A stretch of DNA of 64,000 nt from Paralichthys olivaceus (lineage: Eukaryota; Chordata; Actinopteri; Pleuronectiformes; Paralichthyidae): assembly GCF_024713975.1 (NCBI RefSeq), contig NC_091111.1, positions 20,032,501 to 20,096,500 on the forward strand, written 5' to 3'. Both the position numbers and the translations under genes were made by a program. Positions 36,889 to 47,463 of this stretch are shown here, piece after piece; position 1 is the stretch's first letter; the number at the start of each line of letters is the position of its first letter. The notes beneath the pieces were generated by a model that was given only the letters and a program-made list of their open reading frames with translations, did no database searches and was not told the origin of the DNA.

Positions 36889-36983
36889 GAGTTTCACCCT
36901 GACACAAGAAAAACACTTTTTCTAACAAGTGGATGAGACTCAGTGTGAATCAGTGTTCACCTGAATCATCGACTGGTGCGCTC

Positions 36984-37257
36984 AAAGAGGGTGAGAGAGA
37001 GGAGAGAGAGGGAGGAGAGAGAGAGAGAGAGGGAGAGAGGAGAGAGAGAGAGGGAGAGAGGAGAGAGAAGGGGGAGGAACTACAACACATGGATGTATAG
37101 ATAGATAGATAGATAGAGAGAGATGATAGATAGATAGATAGATAGATTGATTGATTGATTGATTGATAGATAGAGATATGGATGGATGGATGGATAGAGA
37201 TATGGATGGATGGATAGATGGATAGAGAGATGGATGGATAGAGAGATGGATGGATGG
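36984..37257. repeat. (GA)n and (GATA/GATG/GATT)n microsatellites
   Basis: A GA-rich block at about 36984-37075 is followed by tetramers GATA, GATT and GATG at about 37095-37257, just upstream of nmbr. A GAGGACACGAGGAC-type repeat follows at about 37329-37392. Confidence 0.93.
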
Positions 37258-38759
37258 ATTGTCCACATTCACATGTTGGACTCCTGAAGATGTCCAGCAA
37301 GATATTTATCTCTATTACAACTGAACCCAGAGGACACGAGGACATGAGGACACGAGGACACAAGGACTCGAGGACTCGAGGACTCGAGGACTTTCCACAC
37401 ATGATCTCTGTCAAACTGAGTCTGGACCATCGAGTCTTTCTACAGATCTGAACTTGGGATTCTGAATATTTGAAAAATTTATTTCAAGAAAGTTCAGAAG
37501 AAAAAACGTTCAGCAAACATCTTGAAAACTTAGAAGAATAAACGTTCTACGAACCCGAACTGTTTAAGTGAAAAAGTGAGGAACAAAGAATGGGATTCTA
37601 AAAAGATGGACGACATGACAACTCCCAGAAGTGAAGCCAAAGCATGTGGGTCGCCCCCTGGTGGCTGGATGCAGTACAGGTCCTGAACCCCACCATGGAC
37701 CAAAGTTTGATAAATCTCATCGTGTGACGTCATCACGTCCTCCTCCCTGAGGTCCAGGCTCCTTCACGCCCGAGTCGTTCCGACTGCAGCTCAGTTAAAA
37801 AACGCTCCAGCACTGAGGTCCAACTTTCACTAAACTTCACACAGTTGGGGCGGGGGGGGCCAGACGCTCCAGGACATGGCCTTCAAAATAAAAGCACCAG
37901 TACCATTGAAATAGATGACCGCTGTGTTGGCACATGATCTGACAGATGTGTTCATGTGGGACGAAGCGTGTTTGTACATGATTCAATCCTTTTTATTTGG
38001 TAATGATGTTGATCCATTGTAGATTATTCATGTGTTTCCTCACATGTTGTTTTCTGTCTCATCCTCCACCTTCACACTGACCTCAATGTTTTCCAGTGGA
38101 TTTACATCAAACATCTGTTTCTGAGTTTTTTCACTGCTTCACCTTCAACTCATTTTATATTGACATCTGACCATCAGCTGTTGGGACCATCAGCTCCTCT
38201 CCACAGCTCCTCTCCACAGCTCCTCCATGCTCCTGGGTTTTATTTTGACTCCTGTGACCAGAAGCTCACCACGTTAACTCAGGGGTGACTTGACTCAGCT
38301 CCCTTGTCGCACACAGTCCCACAACTGGCATGAGTTGAGGATCCCTGAGTGGAAAAAAGAGGGGGGAATGAACAACACGCCGCCAGGATTACGGTTGGTG
38401 TGTGGACTTAACATTTTATTTCTCCTTGTCCAGTCTTGACTTTTGGAGTTTGAGTTTCGATCGTGGCTTTTCTTGCTGTGACTGGGACAGTTTGGGAACA
38501 ACAGCAGCTCAATGCTCTTCCACAAGTGTTTGCAGTGCAGGGTGTGTTGTCATCCTTCTTTTTTCCTTTTTTATTTATTAGATATTAGATATTTAATCAT
38601 AGAAACATTTCACCAAACCAAGGGAATTAAGATTTGCATCAAAAATGATCACAATGACAAGAACTGATGGATTTATCACATTTAAAGAAGAAAGTTTCTC
38701 TCAACCTTTTTCTAAATGAAGCTGAAAATGTCAGAATGTAACTTTAAAATAAAAAGTCA
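37258..38759. other. Intergenic DNA between nmbr and gje1
   Basis: Between the head-to-head genes. Holds element A copy 8 and a duplicated CCACAGCTCCTCT at about 38202-38225. No gene seen. Confidence 0.6.
37597..37735 (+). repeat. Dispersed element A, copy 8 (fragment)
   Basis: AAAGATGGACGACATGACAA, then GTGAAGCCAAAGC, and the core TCGCCCCCTGGTGGC at 37651-37665. Confidence 0.8.
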
Positions 38760-39161
38760 GAGCGGTTTGTTTGAGCTGAGCTCCCGTGTTGCTTTACTCC
38801 ACCAGGTGCATTGTATTTTTGTTGCATGTTTGCCATCGCTCTGCATTGTGTGCGACAGGAGGTTGTTTTTTCGCTGACATAGTTCTATAGGGATTATAAT
38901 GCAGGGAGCACATGCCCTCCCAGGCCATTGTTGGCCCCTCTGTGTCTGTTGTCCTTTTTCTACTGAGCGAGTCAATTGATGGAGGGATAAAGGCAAAAAA
39001 AATATGCACTGACATGGGCTTTCGGGACAGAGGGAGAGAGGGTTCATTTGGAGATTTTGGAGCCCGACCGTGGGAGGCCCTTTAACTGGTGCCAGCAGCA
39101 AACCGGCCATGAGGGCCCAGAGCAGCCCTGCAGTTAAACAGGGGACGTCAACAAGTCAACC
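38760..39161 (+). promoter_or_regulatory. gje1: Candidate gje1 proximal promoter / 5' leader
   Basis: Repeat-free sequence immediately upstream of the gje1 start. It contains a bicoid-type GGATTA at 38891-38896, a SOX-type CATTGTT at 38926-38932, and a half MAF-type element (CGCTGAC) near 38871. These match factors known in lens genes (PITX/OTX, SOX, MAF), but short motifs are weak evidence. No clear TATA box. Confidence 0.35.
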
Positions 39162-39200
39162 ATGTCTTTAAACTACATCAAAAACTTCTATGAGGGATGC
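39162..39200 (+). CDS. gje1: gje1 coding exon 1
   Basis: 13 codons, MSLNYIKNFYEGC, with a fair start context (A at -3), followed by the strong donor TGC|GTAAGT. The tiny first coding exon is too short for a standard ORF scan. It is supported by the in-frame join to exon 2 and by its match to the start of Cx23 proteins. Confidence 0.88.
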
Positions 39201-39559
39201 GTAAGTAGATCGGCTGTGTGGATTTTATTATCACATTCAACCACTTTGTACCTTTCAGGATTTGACAGTTACGGAGGAGCGACGTGGAACAATTATCCCC
39301 CTGGAGGCTGAAAATGAAAAGACATTGATCTGTGTTTTGTCTTTTTAATCGCTCTCCTCCCTGCCTCTGTGTTCATGTTGTCATGAGTGACATGTTTGAA
39401 AACCAGAAGGCTCTTTGCTTTGTGAGCGTGTCTCTGCTCCTGATAAACACTCAGAGCCGAGGAGGCTGAGGGACGAGACGGGAAATGTTTCCTCTCAGTG
39501 GGTTTTGTTTCAGCCGTCGGAGCTCAGGGCCACAGCGGCATTCATCTGACTGACAGAGG

Positions 39560-39617
<58 letters not shown>

Positions 39618-39729
39618 CATGAAAATGTGAATGGTTGTGTGTTTACGTTATAAATGTGTCTGTATGTGCACATAGGAGTGTCTATGCTGTCTTGTGTTTC
39701 CCTATTTACTGTAACATGCACTTTGATTA

Positions 39730-39783
<54 letters not shown>

Positions 39784-41584
39784 GTGTGTGTGTGTGTGTC
39801 TTTGTTCCAGCTCAGGCCTCCTACGGTGATAGGCCAGTTCCACACCTTGTTCTTCGGCTCGGTGCGGATGTTCTTCTTGGGCGTTCTTGGCTTCGCCGTC
39901 TACGGGAATGAGGCCCTGCACTTCAGCTGCGACCCTGATCGCAGAGAGCTCAACCTCTACTGCTACAACCAGTTCAGACCCATAACACCCCAGGTAGGAC
40001 CGAACTCTCCTCAACTACAGGGCTCAAGTTCATTTATTTGGTTGTGCAATAAGCTGGCTCATATCGTGGAGCCTGTGCAGCCGGCCACCAGGGGGTGATC
40101 AAGACACTTTGGCTTCACTATTGGGAGCTGTCAAGTCGTCCATCTTTTTGATCTACAACCGCAGATACATCTAGGTGTCAAATCATACTAAAGGTTATGC
40201 TAACAGACGTGCGACCTTACAACATGGTTCAGTTACTTAAGACTGAAAGTGTATAGCCTGGTCGCGCTAACCTGTGATAAACTACAGCTCCTTCATCAGG
40301 TGAATCTGTTTTCAACCCATAAATCACATGAGCTCCCGACCTACTCCAAACCGTCATGACATATAAGAATCATCAGCGTCAAGTACTCCGACATCAGATA
40401 CAGTTTTCTCTACAGATTCTGAAACAGGTCATTATCAGCAGGACGGCTCTGTCATGTTGGTAGAAAATGTCATTTTCAGAGATGAATAACTGCAGCAGTC
40501 ACTGAACTATCTATTTCATGATCCCTTTATTCTTTCCTTTATTCCGCAGGCTTTTCTCACTTCCCACTTCCGTATTTCTGCCCTCTCCAGGTCTTCTGGG
40601 CGTTACAACTGGTGACGGTGTTAGTTCCCGGCGCAGTGTTCCACCTCTACGCAGCCTGTAAGAACATTGACCAGGAGGAGATCCTCGAACGACCCATCTA
40701 CACCGTCTTCTATATCATTTCTGTTCTCCTACGCATCATTCTGGAAGTCATCGCCTTCTGGCTACAAAGTCACCTCTTTGGCTTCCAGGTCTGTCAGTTG
40801 TCTATAATCTAAACTTTAAGACAGAGTCTGTGGCATAGCCTTGTATCCATCAGTTCCTTTTCATGTTGCTGACCCAGAGTAATTTAAGCAGAAGAATATC
40901 CCCTTCCCTCATGAACCTCTTGAGTTCTTCCTGTGCAGAACACAAGCCTCCTTAAGTCAGGATGAGAAGTTCTTCCAGCGTGTCCAGGCAGCCAACAGTT
41001 CCCTTTCTGATCAGTCATACTCAGAATATCTTATATCTTCCAAACGTTCCTTTTCCAAATGGTCATACCAAAACAACCAAACAATGCTGAAGGGAATATC
41101 TTAACTTGCTGTTCTTCCTGTTGTAAGCAGCAGTTCAACAGTGGATTCATATCTTGTCTAACTCTTCACAGAAAGCTCAGTTGTTGTATGTTTGAGATTT
41201 GTCTCCAGTGTTGAACATTTTCATCCAGAGATCCATTTGGAAAAGAGAGAGAACTGAGACGGACATAGTTCCAGTGTGATTCCAGTGTCGTGTGTAATAT
41301 GAATCAGAGAGTAATACAGTGACTGTACATCTTGCAATCAATCAATGCAGACGATAAAAAATGCCCCGTGTTTCTCTTCCCCCCCCAGGTCCACCCACTG
41401 TACATGTGTGACGCCAGTGCTTTGGAAAAGAGCTTTAATGTGACTAAGTGCATGGTGCCCGAACACTTTGAGAAGACCATCTTCCTCAGTGCCATGTACA
41501 CCTTCACTGTGATAACCATACTTCTCTGTATTGCTGAGATATTTGAGATACTCTGCCGACGGCTAGGTTATCTCAACAACCAAT

Positions 41585-41586
<2 letters not shown>
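39162..41586 (+). CDS. gje1: Connexin 23 (gap junction epsilon-1) gene, four coding exons
   Basis: Small four-pass connexin-family membrane protein. In mouse and zebrafish, Gje1/Cx23 acts in the lens. Exons 39162-39200, 39811-39993, 40591-40788 and 41389-41586 join in frame (13+61+66+65 codons) to 205 residues and TGA, which matches the short Cx23 class with no long C-tail. The N-terminal helix is MSLNYIKNFYEGC, TM1 is FFGSVRMFFLGVLGFAVYG, and the first extracellular loop has two cysteines (FSCDPDRRELNLYCYNQF). TM2 (LQLVTVLVPGAVFHLYA), a short cytoplasmic loop and TM3 follow. The second loop also has two cysteines (MCDASAL...TKCMVP), then TM4 (TFTVITILLCIAEIFEIL). Four loop cysteines instead of the usual six is the known Cx23 signature. 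It lies between nmbr and vta1, as I recall for mammals. Teleosts can carry gje1a and gje1b; I cannot tell which this is. Confidence 0.94.
39562..39616. repeat. (GT)n microsatellite in gje1 intron 1
   Basis: About 55 bp of GT repeat. Confidence 0.97.
39731..39799 (+). repeat. (TG)n tract forming part of the gje1 exon 2 acceptor
   Basis: About 69 bp of TG with one CG variant, ending 11 bases before the exon. The remaining acceptor sequence is CTTTGTTCCAG. Confidence 0.97.
39811..39993 (+). CDS. gje1: gje1 coding exon 2
   Basis: 183 bases, 61 codons, LRPPTVIGQFHTLFFGSV to NQFRPITPQ. It covers TM1 and the first extracellular loop with only two cysteines. The acceptor is TTTGTTCCAG and follows a (TG)n tract of about 69 bases directly. 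The donor is CCCCAG|GTAGGA. Confidence 0.93.
39994..40590 (+). other. gje1: gje1 intron 2
   Basis: 597-base intron that contains element A copy 9. Nothing else recognised. Confidence 0.85.
40050..40160 (-). repeat. Dispersed element A, copy 9 (fragment, in gje1 intron 2)
   Basis: CCACCAGGGGGTGAT at 40085-40099, then CAAGACACTTTGGCTTCACT and GGGAGCTGTCAAGTCGTCCA. The core carries a C-to-T change relative to other copies. Confidence 0.8.
40591..40788 (+). CDS. gje1: gje1 coding exon 3
   Basis: 198 bases, 66 codons, VFWALQLVTVLVPGA to SHLFGFQ. It covers TM2, the cytoplasmic loop (CKNIDQEEILERP) and TM3. The acceptor is CCCTCTCCAG|GTC. The donor is TTCCAG|GTCTGT, a weaker GT donor lacking the usual A at +3; the frame otherwise runs into an in-frame stop 23 bases after the donor. 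Confidence 0.93.
40789..41388 (+). other. gje1: gje1 intron 3
   Basis: 600-base intron, donor GTCTGT, acceptor after a C run. No repeats or further coding sequence recognised. Confidence 0.85.
41389..41586 (+). CDS. gje1: gje1 coding exon 4 and stop
   Basis: 65 codons plus TGA at 41584-41586, VHPLYMCDASALEKSF to RRLGYLNNQ. It covers the second extracellular loop with two cysteines and TM4. The acceptor follows a run of C (CCCCCCCAG|GTC). The stop codon runs straight into a (CA)n tract of about 73 bases, so the 3' UTR begins in a microsatellite. Confidence 0.94.

Positions 41587-41658
<72 letters not shown>
41586..41658. repeat. (CA)n microsatellite at start of gje1 3' UTR
   Basis: About 73 bp, overlapping the last base of the stop codon. 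Confidence 0.97.
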
Positions 41659-41660
<2 letters not shown>

Positions 41661-44600
41661 GAGACAGAGAAGGGTGAAAGTGCAGGACACTATTTGTGCC
41701 AGTTTTAACAGTGAGCTCCTCTTGGACATTTGTGAGACAGGAAGCTAACGAAAGAGCAGATCTTCATCAGTGGAGGATGTGCACTGACGTCAGAGCTGGT
41801 CTGAAATATTCGTCAGGTGTTTTTTGCCCTTAACCATAGAACGATTTACCCAAGTCCCGTTTCATCAGTGGGTCTTGTATGGACGTGATGACCAGAGAAT
41901 ATGAACCCGACTCTGAATCTTTGGGGGAAGGGATGACAGGTTTTCTGGTCTTCTATTTTTCCACCTGACGACTGAAAGAGGTGTCAGCGTCATGGTGCGA
42001 CTCTAAGATGCAACCATGGTCAGAATAGAGATTGGGAAAGCCCAACTGTCTTGAGCCAGATGGCCCACGACAGCGTGAGGATTCCTAAAACCTGTACGTT
42101 CACTCTTAGGAACGCTGGAAGCATTATTCCTCCCGTTTGTGTCAAGATGCAGGAACTGCATCAAAGCTCATCAGATCAATATGATGCCTCTTCTCTGGAC
42201 TTTGTTCAGTGATAAAGTGCCAACATCGGACCAACACAGATTTATATGAGCAGATTTGTAAAGTGTCAATAAGTCTTCGAGTGATGTAAATGACAACAAT
42301 GTAAATGATAGAACACATGACTCAGTATGAAAGTGCAGAGAGATGCTGTAGCCTGGGTTCCAGGTGTTGATCAAATGTGACAGGCGGACCACCGATGGAG
42401 TTTCACTCGTGTCATTCTTTGGGAGCTGGTTAAGGAAACTCTACCCATGAACTTCAGGGGCCAGTGGTCCTGACTCTTCCATGTGTGACACGTTTCACTT
42501 CTGTTTCTGCTTCCAGTCCGTTCTGACATCCATCAGCAGTGTCACATGTTTTTTCAGATATCTGTTTCAGCTTGGTGGGTGTTGAAACAACCTGAGCCGT
42601 AGAATCAAGAACTAATGGCTCAGTTGACTTCATTGACACGTAGCAGCGTCTTTGGACAACGATGCTTTCACCATCATATTTGAAATGTAGTGGTTTACTC
42701 TTTGAGGGTAAAAGTTTCCACCAAGAAACTAAATGAATATAAATGGATTTGATGTAAGAACCTAAAGACTGACTTAAATTTTGAAAATTGAAACATATAC
42801 TCTAAATGAAAATATTGAAAATATTTAATGGTATTTGAAGTTAAAATGTTAAAAGTATCTAAAAATGTAATCGCTAACAAGAAGTACTACACATTATTTG
42901 TTTAATAGTACAAACAAATTGGTTGCCATCCGAGGATGAATGAATTATTGCTATATCATTGTTTCACAAAATCCCAACAAACAAGTTGAGACAGATAACG
43001 ATGGTTTTTATGGTTGAAAAGTAAAACTAACCCCCCCCACACACACACACACACACACACACAGTCTCTATATATTTAACCTCTTCCTAGCTCGTGGTTT
43101 TATATTACTCAGAACACGTTGTGCCCTGGTGTCCCTGTCAGTGTTTCTGAAAATAATGACCTCTCATGTTTTGTAAAGTTCTTTTTTAATCAGACATCCA
43201 TCCAGCTTTTGTTATGAAGTTTTCAGCAATCTGTTTATCATCTCAGGTACAAAATTGCATTACCAGACAAAAGTGGATCAAACCTTCCCTTCAGATCCTC
43301 TCAAACCCCTGAGTACTGTCAGCTGACGGATCCTGACCCACAGAACCACCGACCGGTTCGGTCCGACGGGGTTTGAGAGGATTCGAATCAGGTGAACTCC
43401 TGTGGTTTGGGTTCGTCTGCGTCTGGTCAGTGGTTGATGGTTGTAAATTTTGCCTCTGAAAATTCTGTCCCCAAGTCTTAGGCCTTGTTTACATATAATA
43501 AAAATACAGTATTCAACACCTTTGCTGTTTCAAGAAATTCATCCAGTCTGGGACCATTTGGCAAAAACGCTGCCCTGAAATTATCCAAATGAATCTTTCA
43601 CATTGTGCTCAGCTTCAGTGAACGTGAATTGAAACCATCTCATCCATCTTCATTTTGAGTGGATGAATCGTATTCTATCGTCTCTGCTCTGCTGGTTGAC
43701 TCCAGAGAATCATGAGAAAACATCGAATGAATCACTTACAGACCCTTTGTGAGGTTAACAGCCGAGCTCGCTAACTTCTTACCATAACGCTGAAAGCCAA
43801 TCAGCACGGACAGCTTGTTTTCAGTTTCTCAGCGACAGTGAGAACTGAGCGTCATATTGACATTACAACGACGTTACAAAAATAAAATCACTTTTTTATG
43901 ATCTGAATATTTAAAGATAAAACCTCTGTGTATTAAAAAAGAAAAAGTCGTAGCATTGAGGGAAAAATACTTTTTAAAACCGTTTTACTGGCATTATTAA
44001 TATTTTGCTGAAGTCTGAGTCATTCAAAGGTTAATAGTGATAATGGTTTCGGTCTGATGCAGAATTCAACTTGTACTGAAATGTAAAATATCAACAAAGA
44101 GCTATGAGATGCAGCATATTGGAGGATTTGGGGAATTACACTGAGCTGTTTACAGAGTCCAGGAGTCCATCTTTATTATGATGCTTCTTTATGCCACAAA
44201 TCTCAAGATAATCTTTGGAAATCCATCAACCATGATGCATCATAAACTAAACTGCATTAACAATTCATCTCCAATGTTTTTATCTTAGATTTTTACCAAT
44301 GTTGTTCTGTTAGTTGTGGAAAAAAAAACTAATTTCATCTTTCATCAGCTGTTGTTTGTGTTTAAAATGTCTTCAACTTCACAGCAATGTCAGAGAGAAC
44401 AACTTTATGACCAACACAAACACATTGAAACTAATTTCTGTTTGTCTGAGTGCTGCTGTTTTCTGTAGGTGACTCGTAATTCTCCTACTTGTTTTGTCTT
44501 GAGATGATTGATTAAAAATGTCCGACAATCGTCTTTGTTTTATTTTGATTTACTTGATTTCAAAAATACAAACAGATACAAGAAATCAACACAATTTGTT

Positions 44601-45189
44601 CAAACTTAAAAATGCAGAGCCGAGTCTGACGTGTCTGGCACCACCCACTTTGTGAGTCATCAGCTCCTCTGGGAATAACTTGTTTGTAAAAGTTCACTTT
44701 AAGAACTCTAATGTTCTGTTGTAGTGACCTGGGGTCACTGGGGTTCGACTGTTGTTGGGACAACAACTGTGAAACTGTCACATTGCATTCTGGGAAATTG
44801 TGGTTGTCGTATTCACCCATTTTACAGACAATGAATGAATTTAGCAAAATAAAATATTGAGAAGTCAGATGAGATGGATTCAAGATTAGAGAAATGGATG
44901 GAGAGGCAGATCGTCTGATCGAAGAAGAACTCAGCTCTGTTTTATTCAATCACTTCGTTCAAGACGCAAACTAATGTTGATGGAAGAAACTCGAGGAGTG
45001 AATGTAAGTGAACAGAAGCAGGACAACTTCTCTCATGTTCTCAATCCTAATGTCCAACCTCTGGACCTGTGGACAGACTTCCGTCCCTGATACTGGACAT
45101 GACCATGAAGACGAGTCTGTATTCAGTATTAAGGTTTTTATTTTTGAAACGTTTCATCGTCACAGATTAAAATAAAAACTTGACTTTTC
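41659..45189. other. gje1 3' UTR and intergenic DNA
   Basis: No coding signal. A possible polyadenylation signal AATAAA lies at 43497-43502, which would give a 1.9-kb 3' UTR; nearer signals may exist. A (CA)n tract lies at 43039-43063. The minus-strand open frame at 44560-44949 shows no recognisable domain. Confidence 0.45.
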
Positions 45190-45368
45190 ATAATAAAGTC
45201 AAGGTGGGGCGTCTGAGCAGCCGGTGACGTCACCCGTCCCGTGTAGGCGGCCGCTCCTATTGGACAAACACGCGGAAGTGACGGACTCACTTCTTGCTAA
45301 CAACAGTTAGCAGCCAGTGTTTCTCCGGTGAACTCTCCGGTGAACTCTCCGGTGAAGGCTCCACAGCC
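45190..45368 (+). promoter_or_regulatory. vta1: vta1 promoter and 5' leader (CRE, CCAAT, ETS sites)
   Basis: A CG-rich island just before the start codon. It holds a perfect CRE palindrome TGACGTCA at 45225-45232, an inverted CCAAT box (ATTGG) at 45259-45263, and an ETS-type GCGGAAGTG at 45272-45280. No TATA box is evident. This set at this spacing is typical of housekeeping promoters. The leader contains a triplicated GGTGAACTCTCC-type repeat at about 45327-45358. Confidence 0.6.
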
Positions 45369-45459
45369 ATGGCTCTCCCGGCTCAGCTCAAACCCATCCA
45401 GCACTACCTCCGCACCGCACAGGAGCACGAGGACCGGGACCCGGTGGTGGCTTATTACT
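45369..45459 (+). CDS. vta1: vta1 coding exon 1
   Basis: 91 bases, 30 codons plus one base, MALPAQLKPIQHYLRT to DPVVAYY. The start is the ATG in GCCATGGCT (G at -3 and +4). The donor is TATTACT|GTGAGT. The split codon becomes Cys when joined to exon 2. Confidence 0.94.
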
Positions 45460-47398
45460 GTGAGTGTGTGGCTAATGTTAGCCGTGGCTACTGTTAGCAT
45501 CCGTGTTAGCTTTGTTTACCTGGCCTGTCAGGTGCTAGCTTAGCCTCCACCAGAGACAGGGGGCTCACAGAGGGGGACATGTCCGTAATGAGACAGGGTC
45601 ACACCGGGGTTTACCCCGGGGACAGTGGCCGGGACGGGTCAGACTAACTTGAGGAAGACATGTCTGTGAGGACATGTCTGTGAGGACACGTCTGTGAGGA
45701 CAGGGCTGTGAGGACACGTCTGTGAGGACAGGGCAGTGAGGACATGTCTGTGAGGACACGTCTGTGAGGACATGTCTGTGAGGACATGTCTGTGAGGACA
45801 TGTCTGTGAGGACACGTCTGTGAGGACACGTCTGTGAGGACAGGGCTGTGAGGACAGGGCTGTGAGGACACGTCTGTGAGGACAGGGCTGTGAGGACATG
45901 TCTGTGAGGACAGGGCTGTGAGGACACGTCTGTGAGGACAGGGCTGTAACTTGGACTGTCAGTGGAGGTTGTCCAGAGGCCGGAGACAGCTCCTTCTGAC
46001 GTCAGACATGTGACGTGTAGAGAATGAGCTCCACCCAGTGAGACGTCCCGTCACAGTGAGTCAGAGCAGCACCACGCCCACAGGTGTTGTCATGGAGATC
46101 ACAGTGAGGGTCCGTTCAGTCCAAACACATCTTCAATGTGTTCTTCGCGTGTTCATCACATGTTCATCGCGTGTAAACTCCATGATGTGTCTGATGAAAC
46201 ACGTCATGTTGCTTTGAATCTCTGGTTCAATCTGTCTACGTCATGATATCAACACATCGACCTCATTGAGTCAAAGTTTTATCTTAGACAAAAACTTATC
46301 ACCCTCTAATCAAAGGTGGGCGGGGCTCTGTCAGCCACCATGACTCTGCTGTCTTCTGTCCTCTACTGTCTTCTGTCCTCTGCTGTCTTCTGTCCTCTGC
46401 TGTCTTCTGTCCTCTACTGTCTTCTGTCCTCTGCCGTCGTCTGTCCTCTACTGTCTTCTGTCCTCTACTCTCTTCTGTCCTCTACTGTCTTCTACTGTCT
46501 TCTGTCCTCTGCTGTCTTCTGTCCTCTACTGTCTTCTGTCCTCTACTGTCTTCTACTGTCTTCTGTCCTCTGCTGTCTTCTGTCCTCTACTGTCTTCTGT
46601 CCTCTACTGTCTTCTACTGTCTTCTGTCCTCTGCCGTCGTCTGTCCTCTACTGTCTTCTGTCCTCTACTGTCTTCTGTCCTCTGCTGTCTTCTGTCCTCT
46701 GCTGTCTTCTGTCCTCTGCTGTCTTCTGTCCTCTACTGTCTTCTGTCCTCTGCTGTCTTCTGTCCTCTGCTGTCTTCTGTCCTCTGCTGTCTTCTGTCCT
46801 CTACTGTCTTCTGTCCTCTGCTGTCTTCTGTCCTCTGCTATCTTCTGTCCTCTACTGTCTTCTGTCCTCTGCTGTCTTCTGTCCTCTACTGTCCCTCCAC
46901 ACAACTGCTTCAGTTTCCTTGCTGCCAGGACCGTCCTTATTTACAGTCTATAGTCCAAACCTGACGCCTGCATTACCCATGATGCCACTCTACCAACACT
47001 TAAATGATGAATGGTTCAATATTTAATCTTCAACATCAAACAGAAGAAGACGTTTGTGTCTGTGTGAGCTCACAGGCTTCAGAGCTGTGGAGGAGAGACG
47101 AGCCTTCTTCTTCTGTCCAGAAACAAAAGATTATTCACTCTGTCTCTGTGTTGGACATTTACGTCTCAGGTGTGTTGAGTCCTAATCAAGTGAGTTCTAG
47201 TTGTATAAGACAGGACAGGTGAGGTGTGAGCTCGTACGCTGCAGGTGAGAGAGTCTTTATTCTGTGTTCTGTGTGAACCAATCACAGACTCAGCATGCCT
47301 CAGTACTGCTTCCTGAATGGCTGCAGATCACAGGGTGACAAGAGAGAGCGAGAGGCAGAGGGCCTGCTGGGAAATGGATGAGACCAGGTGGAGTGACT

Positions 47399-47463
<65 letters not shown>

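Larger units (their letters stand above)
39201..39810 (+). other. gje1: gje1 intron 1
   Basis: 610-base intron containing two GT microsatellites (39562-39616 and 39731-39799). The second abuts the exon 2 acceptor. Confidence 0.85.

Noticed and set aside
36487..36928. Several open frames on both strands over nmbr exon 1
   Set aside because: Shadow frames of a GC-rich exon; only the frame with GPCR motifs is supported.
44560..44949. Minus-strand open frame of 129 codons
   Set aside because: No recognisable domain or splice context; composition looks like random AT-rich DNA or an interspersed repeat.
46316..47026. Plus-strand open frame of 236 codons rich in Leu, Ser and Cys
   Set aside because: Translation of the 17-bp minisatellite; the opposite strand is equally open.
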